Assembly (NCBI GenBank): GCA_020441225.1
Contig: JAGRMP010000347.1
Coordinates: 1 to 24,501 of the forward strand
Origin: Maritimibacter sp.
Lineage (GTDB): Bacteria; Pseudomonadota; Alphaproteobacteria; Rhodobacterales; Rhodobacteraceae
Direction: 5' to 3'
DNA length: 24,501 bases
The notes below the pieces were generated by a model. It did not search any database and was not told where the DNA came from. It saw only the letters and a list, made by a program, of their open reading frames with translations. Below, piece by piece: positions 23,101 to 24,501 of this stretch. The translations under genes and the position numbers were made by a program. Positions within the stretch are counted from its first letter, which is position 1; every line of letters starts with the position of its first letter.

Positions 23101-24501
23101 GGCCTATCGCCATTTTCCAGGTGTTGATTGCTGTATTGGCAATCTTGGTTCCCATTCGGCCGTCGGTGGCGTCAATAGCTGGGTTCGAAAGACCCGCTTC
23201 CATTGACGCGACGGGAAGTCGAGCATTCGTGATCCAGGCCCAGTATAATGCATCTGCGTTGAAGACAATAGAGGACGTTCAACTCTTCCTGAAGGGCGAA
23301 GGCCTCTATTCGGGTCCAATCGACGGCGCTTTTGGTCCTGGGACAAAGGAGGGGATGCTGAATCTCGCCAATCGCGCGGAGTCGGCGTACGCGGGTGGCC
23401 AGTACTCCCTGGCGGAAGAGGGCTTCTTTCAATTCTTAGCTGCGAGCGATCCGATTGGTTGGGGGCGAGATGAATCCCTGATGCTGCTAATCCAGAACAG
23501 CCTTGCGGCTGCTATCAATGCACAGGGCCGGCATGCCGAGGCCGAGGAGATCTACGCCAGTGTTTTGAATGCCAAGGAACGACTGCTTGGCCGAGATGAC
23601 CCCGATACACTTTCGAGCCTAAACAATCTCGCGGCGGCTATCGCGGCACAAAGCCGCTATGGTGAAGCAGAGGTTCTGTTTCGGCGCGCGCTGGCCGCAT
23701 ATGAAAACGTGTATGGATCCGAACGCCCGGAGACGTTGGTTGCGCTCACCAATTTGGGCAATTGCCTGGATGACCAGGGCCGCTACAGGGAGGCGGAGAG
23801 GTATCATCTTCGTGCTGTCCAGACTGCGGATCGAATATTCGGCTCGGATGATCCCAGGACTCTAACCTATTTGAACAATCTGGCGAGTACAGTTAACGGT
23901 CTGGGTCGAAGTGATTTGGCAGAAAAATACTATCGACAGGTGCTTGAGGGTCAGGAGAGCCGGTTAGGGCAAGACCATCCGTATGCGATTGCTGCTCTGG
24001 ACAACCTGGCAGTCGCCATAGCCCATCAAGGGCGGCTTCTCGAGGCCGCCGCTCTGTTTCGCCGTGCGCTGGATGCTCGAGGCCGGGCATTGGGTGCTGA
24101 CCACCCAGAAACCTTGCGATCGTTGAACAATCTGGCGAATTCCCTGATGGAACAGGGCCGCTACCCGGAAGCAGAAGAACTCTTTGCCAAGGCCTTGGAT
24201 GTCAAGGAACGGGTCTTGGGTATTGGTCATCCTGAAACACTGCTCACTTTGGACAATTTGGCCCATACGCAGGTGTTGGCAGGCGATATCCCGAGCGCGA
24301 TTTCCACGGGAGAACGTGGCTTTTCAGGGTTGTCGGAATTCTTCATTCGAGAAGAGGGATTAGTTATTTCGAACCCGCAAGCAAATCTGCCGTTCGATCC
24401 TCGATCGTGGCTTTGGATAGCTTGGAAGTATCGGTCGCAGGTGCGTCAAGCCGCCACCCGCAGTTTTGAAGCCCAGGGCTGGCTGACGTTTGGGTCGTTG
24501 G
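23097..24501 (+). CDS. Peptidoglycan-binding-like, multi-TPR protein, possibly TPR-CHAT (runs off window)
   Basis: The open frame of 468 codons reaches the window edge without a stop. A signal segment (about 3-26) precedes a peptidoglycan-binding-like motif at about 58-90 (DVQLFLKGEGLYSGPIDGAF). From about 105 to 400 there are roughly seven ~42-residue TPRs of the kinesin-light-chain/TPR_12 type; units typically read HPETLRSLNNLANSLMEQGR and AEELFAKALDVKERVLG. The last visible residues (QVRQAATRSFEAQGWLTFGSL) resemble the linker that precedes CHAT protease domains in TPR-CHAT proteins, but the domain itself would lie outside. Start overlaps the preceding stop by 4 bp. Confidence 0.82.
   Translation, partial: MRPIAIFQVLIAVLAILVPIRPSVASIAGFERPASIDATGSRAFVIQAQYNASALKTIEDVQLFLKGEGLYSGPIDGAFGPGTKEGMLNLANRAESAYAGGQYSLAEEGFFQFLAASDPIGWGRDESLMLLIQNSLAAAINAQGRHAEAEEIYASVLNAKERLLGRDDPDTLSSLNNLAAAIAAQSRYGEAEVLFRRALAAYENVYGSERPETLVALTNLGNCLDDQGRYREAERYHLRAVQTADRIFGSDDPRTLTYLNNLASTVNGLGRSDLAEKYYRQVLEGQESRLGQDHPYAIAALDNLAVAIAHQGRLLEAAALFRRALDARGRALGADHPETLRSLNNLANSLMEQGRYPEAEELFAKALDVKERVLGIGHPETLLTLDNLAHTQVLAGDIPSAISTGERGFSGLSEFFIREEGLVISNPQANLPFDPRSWLWIAWKYRSQVRQAATRSFEAQGWLTFGSL

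Noticed and set aside
1..24501. CRISPR array
   Set aside because: No regularly spaced identical repeats with unique spacers and no cas genes were seen on either strand.
2616..24501. Second attachment site (repeat of the tRNA-Leu 3' end)
   Set aside because: No convincing copy of the T-arm/acceptor sequence was found by eye downstream; the other island end is probably outside the window.

Overview
The window looks like a chromosomal segment of an alphaproteobacterium, most likely a Rhodobacterales/Paracoccaceae member. It has high GC, a YqaA-type membrane protein gene next to dsbB, a KPN_02809/YpfJ-type neutral metallopeptidase, and decayed IS66 and IS110 elements. Taxon is inferred from protein style and composition, not from a marker gene.

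Region 1 (1-2528) is core backbone: a two-gene minus-strand unit (YqaA/VTT-domain protein, then DsbB) diverging from a secreted or membrane-anchored zinc metallopeptidase. After it comes a gene-free stretch with a degenerate 15-bp tandem repeat. Region 2 (2529-3984) is an integration boundary: a complete tRNA-Leu(CAA) gene, then a tyrosine recombinase and an overlapping AlpA/MerR-like excisionase, both on the minus strand. This is the usual layout of a genomic island inserted at a tRNA 3' end. Only one end of the island is visible.

Region 3 (4397-15712) is the cargo. Its core is a two-gene minus-strand operon of about 9 kb: a ~1030-aa protein followed 4 bp later by a ~2010-aa DEAH helicase with DUF1998-like cysteines. 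Architecture and sizes match the anti-phage system Druantia type III (DruH + DruE). Facing it, 40 bp away at the 3' end, is an unrecognised 537-aa protein with a coiled coil and a distinctive C-terminal block. Upstream of druH is a 158-aa unrecognised ORF preceded by an 11-bp direct repeat with a 31-bp period. These two are candidate accessory genes.

Region 4 (15859-19793) is a graveyard of insertion sequences: an IS66 tnpC 3' fragment, an IS110-family transposase broken by two frameshifts and a stop, an intact secreted hypothetical protein, a conserved hypothetical protein without its start codon, and IS66 tnpA/tnpB remnants with in-frame stops. All IS66 pieces share one strand and the order tnpA-tnpB-...-tnpC, consistent with one ancestral IS66 split by later insertions.

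Region 5 (20159-24501, continuing off the end) is a tightly packed plus-strand operon of envelope-type proteins: a small secreted protein (apparently cut by a stop codon), a DUF4384 protein, a peptidoglycan-binding-like/TPR protein, and a large peptidoglycan-binding-like/TPR protein whose visible end resembles the linker before a CHAT protease domain. I know of no named system with this exact layout. Together with the extended Druantia locus it is the best candidate here for something undescribed.
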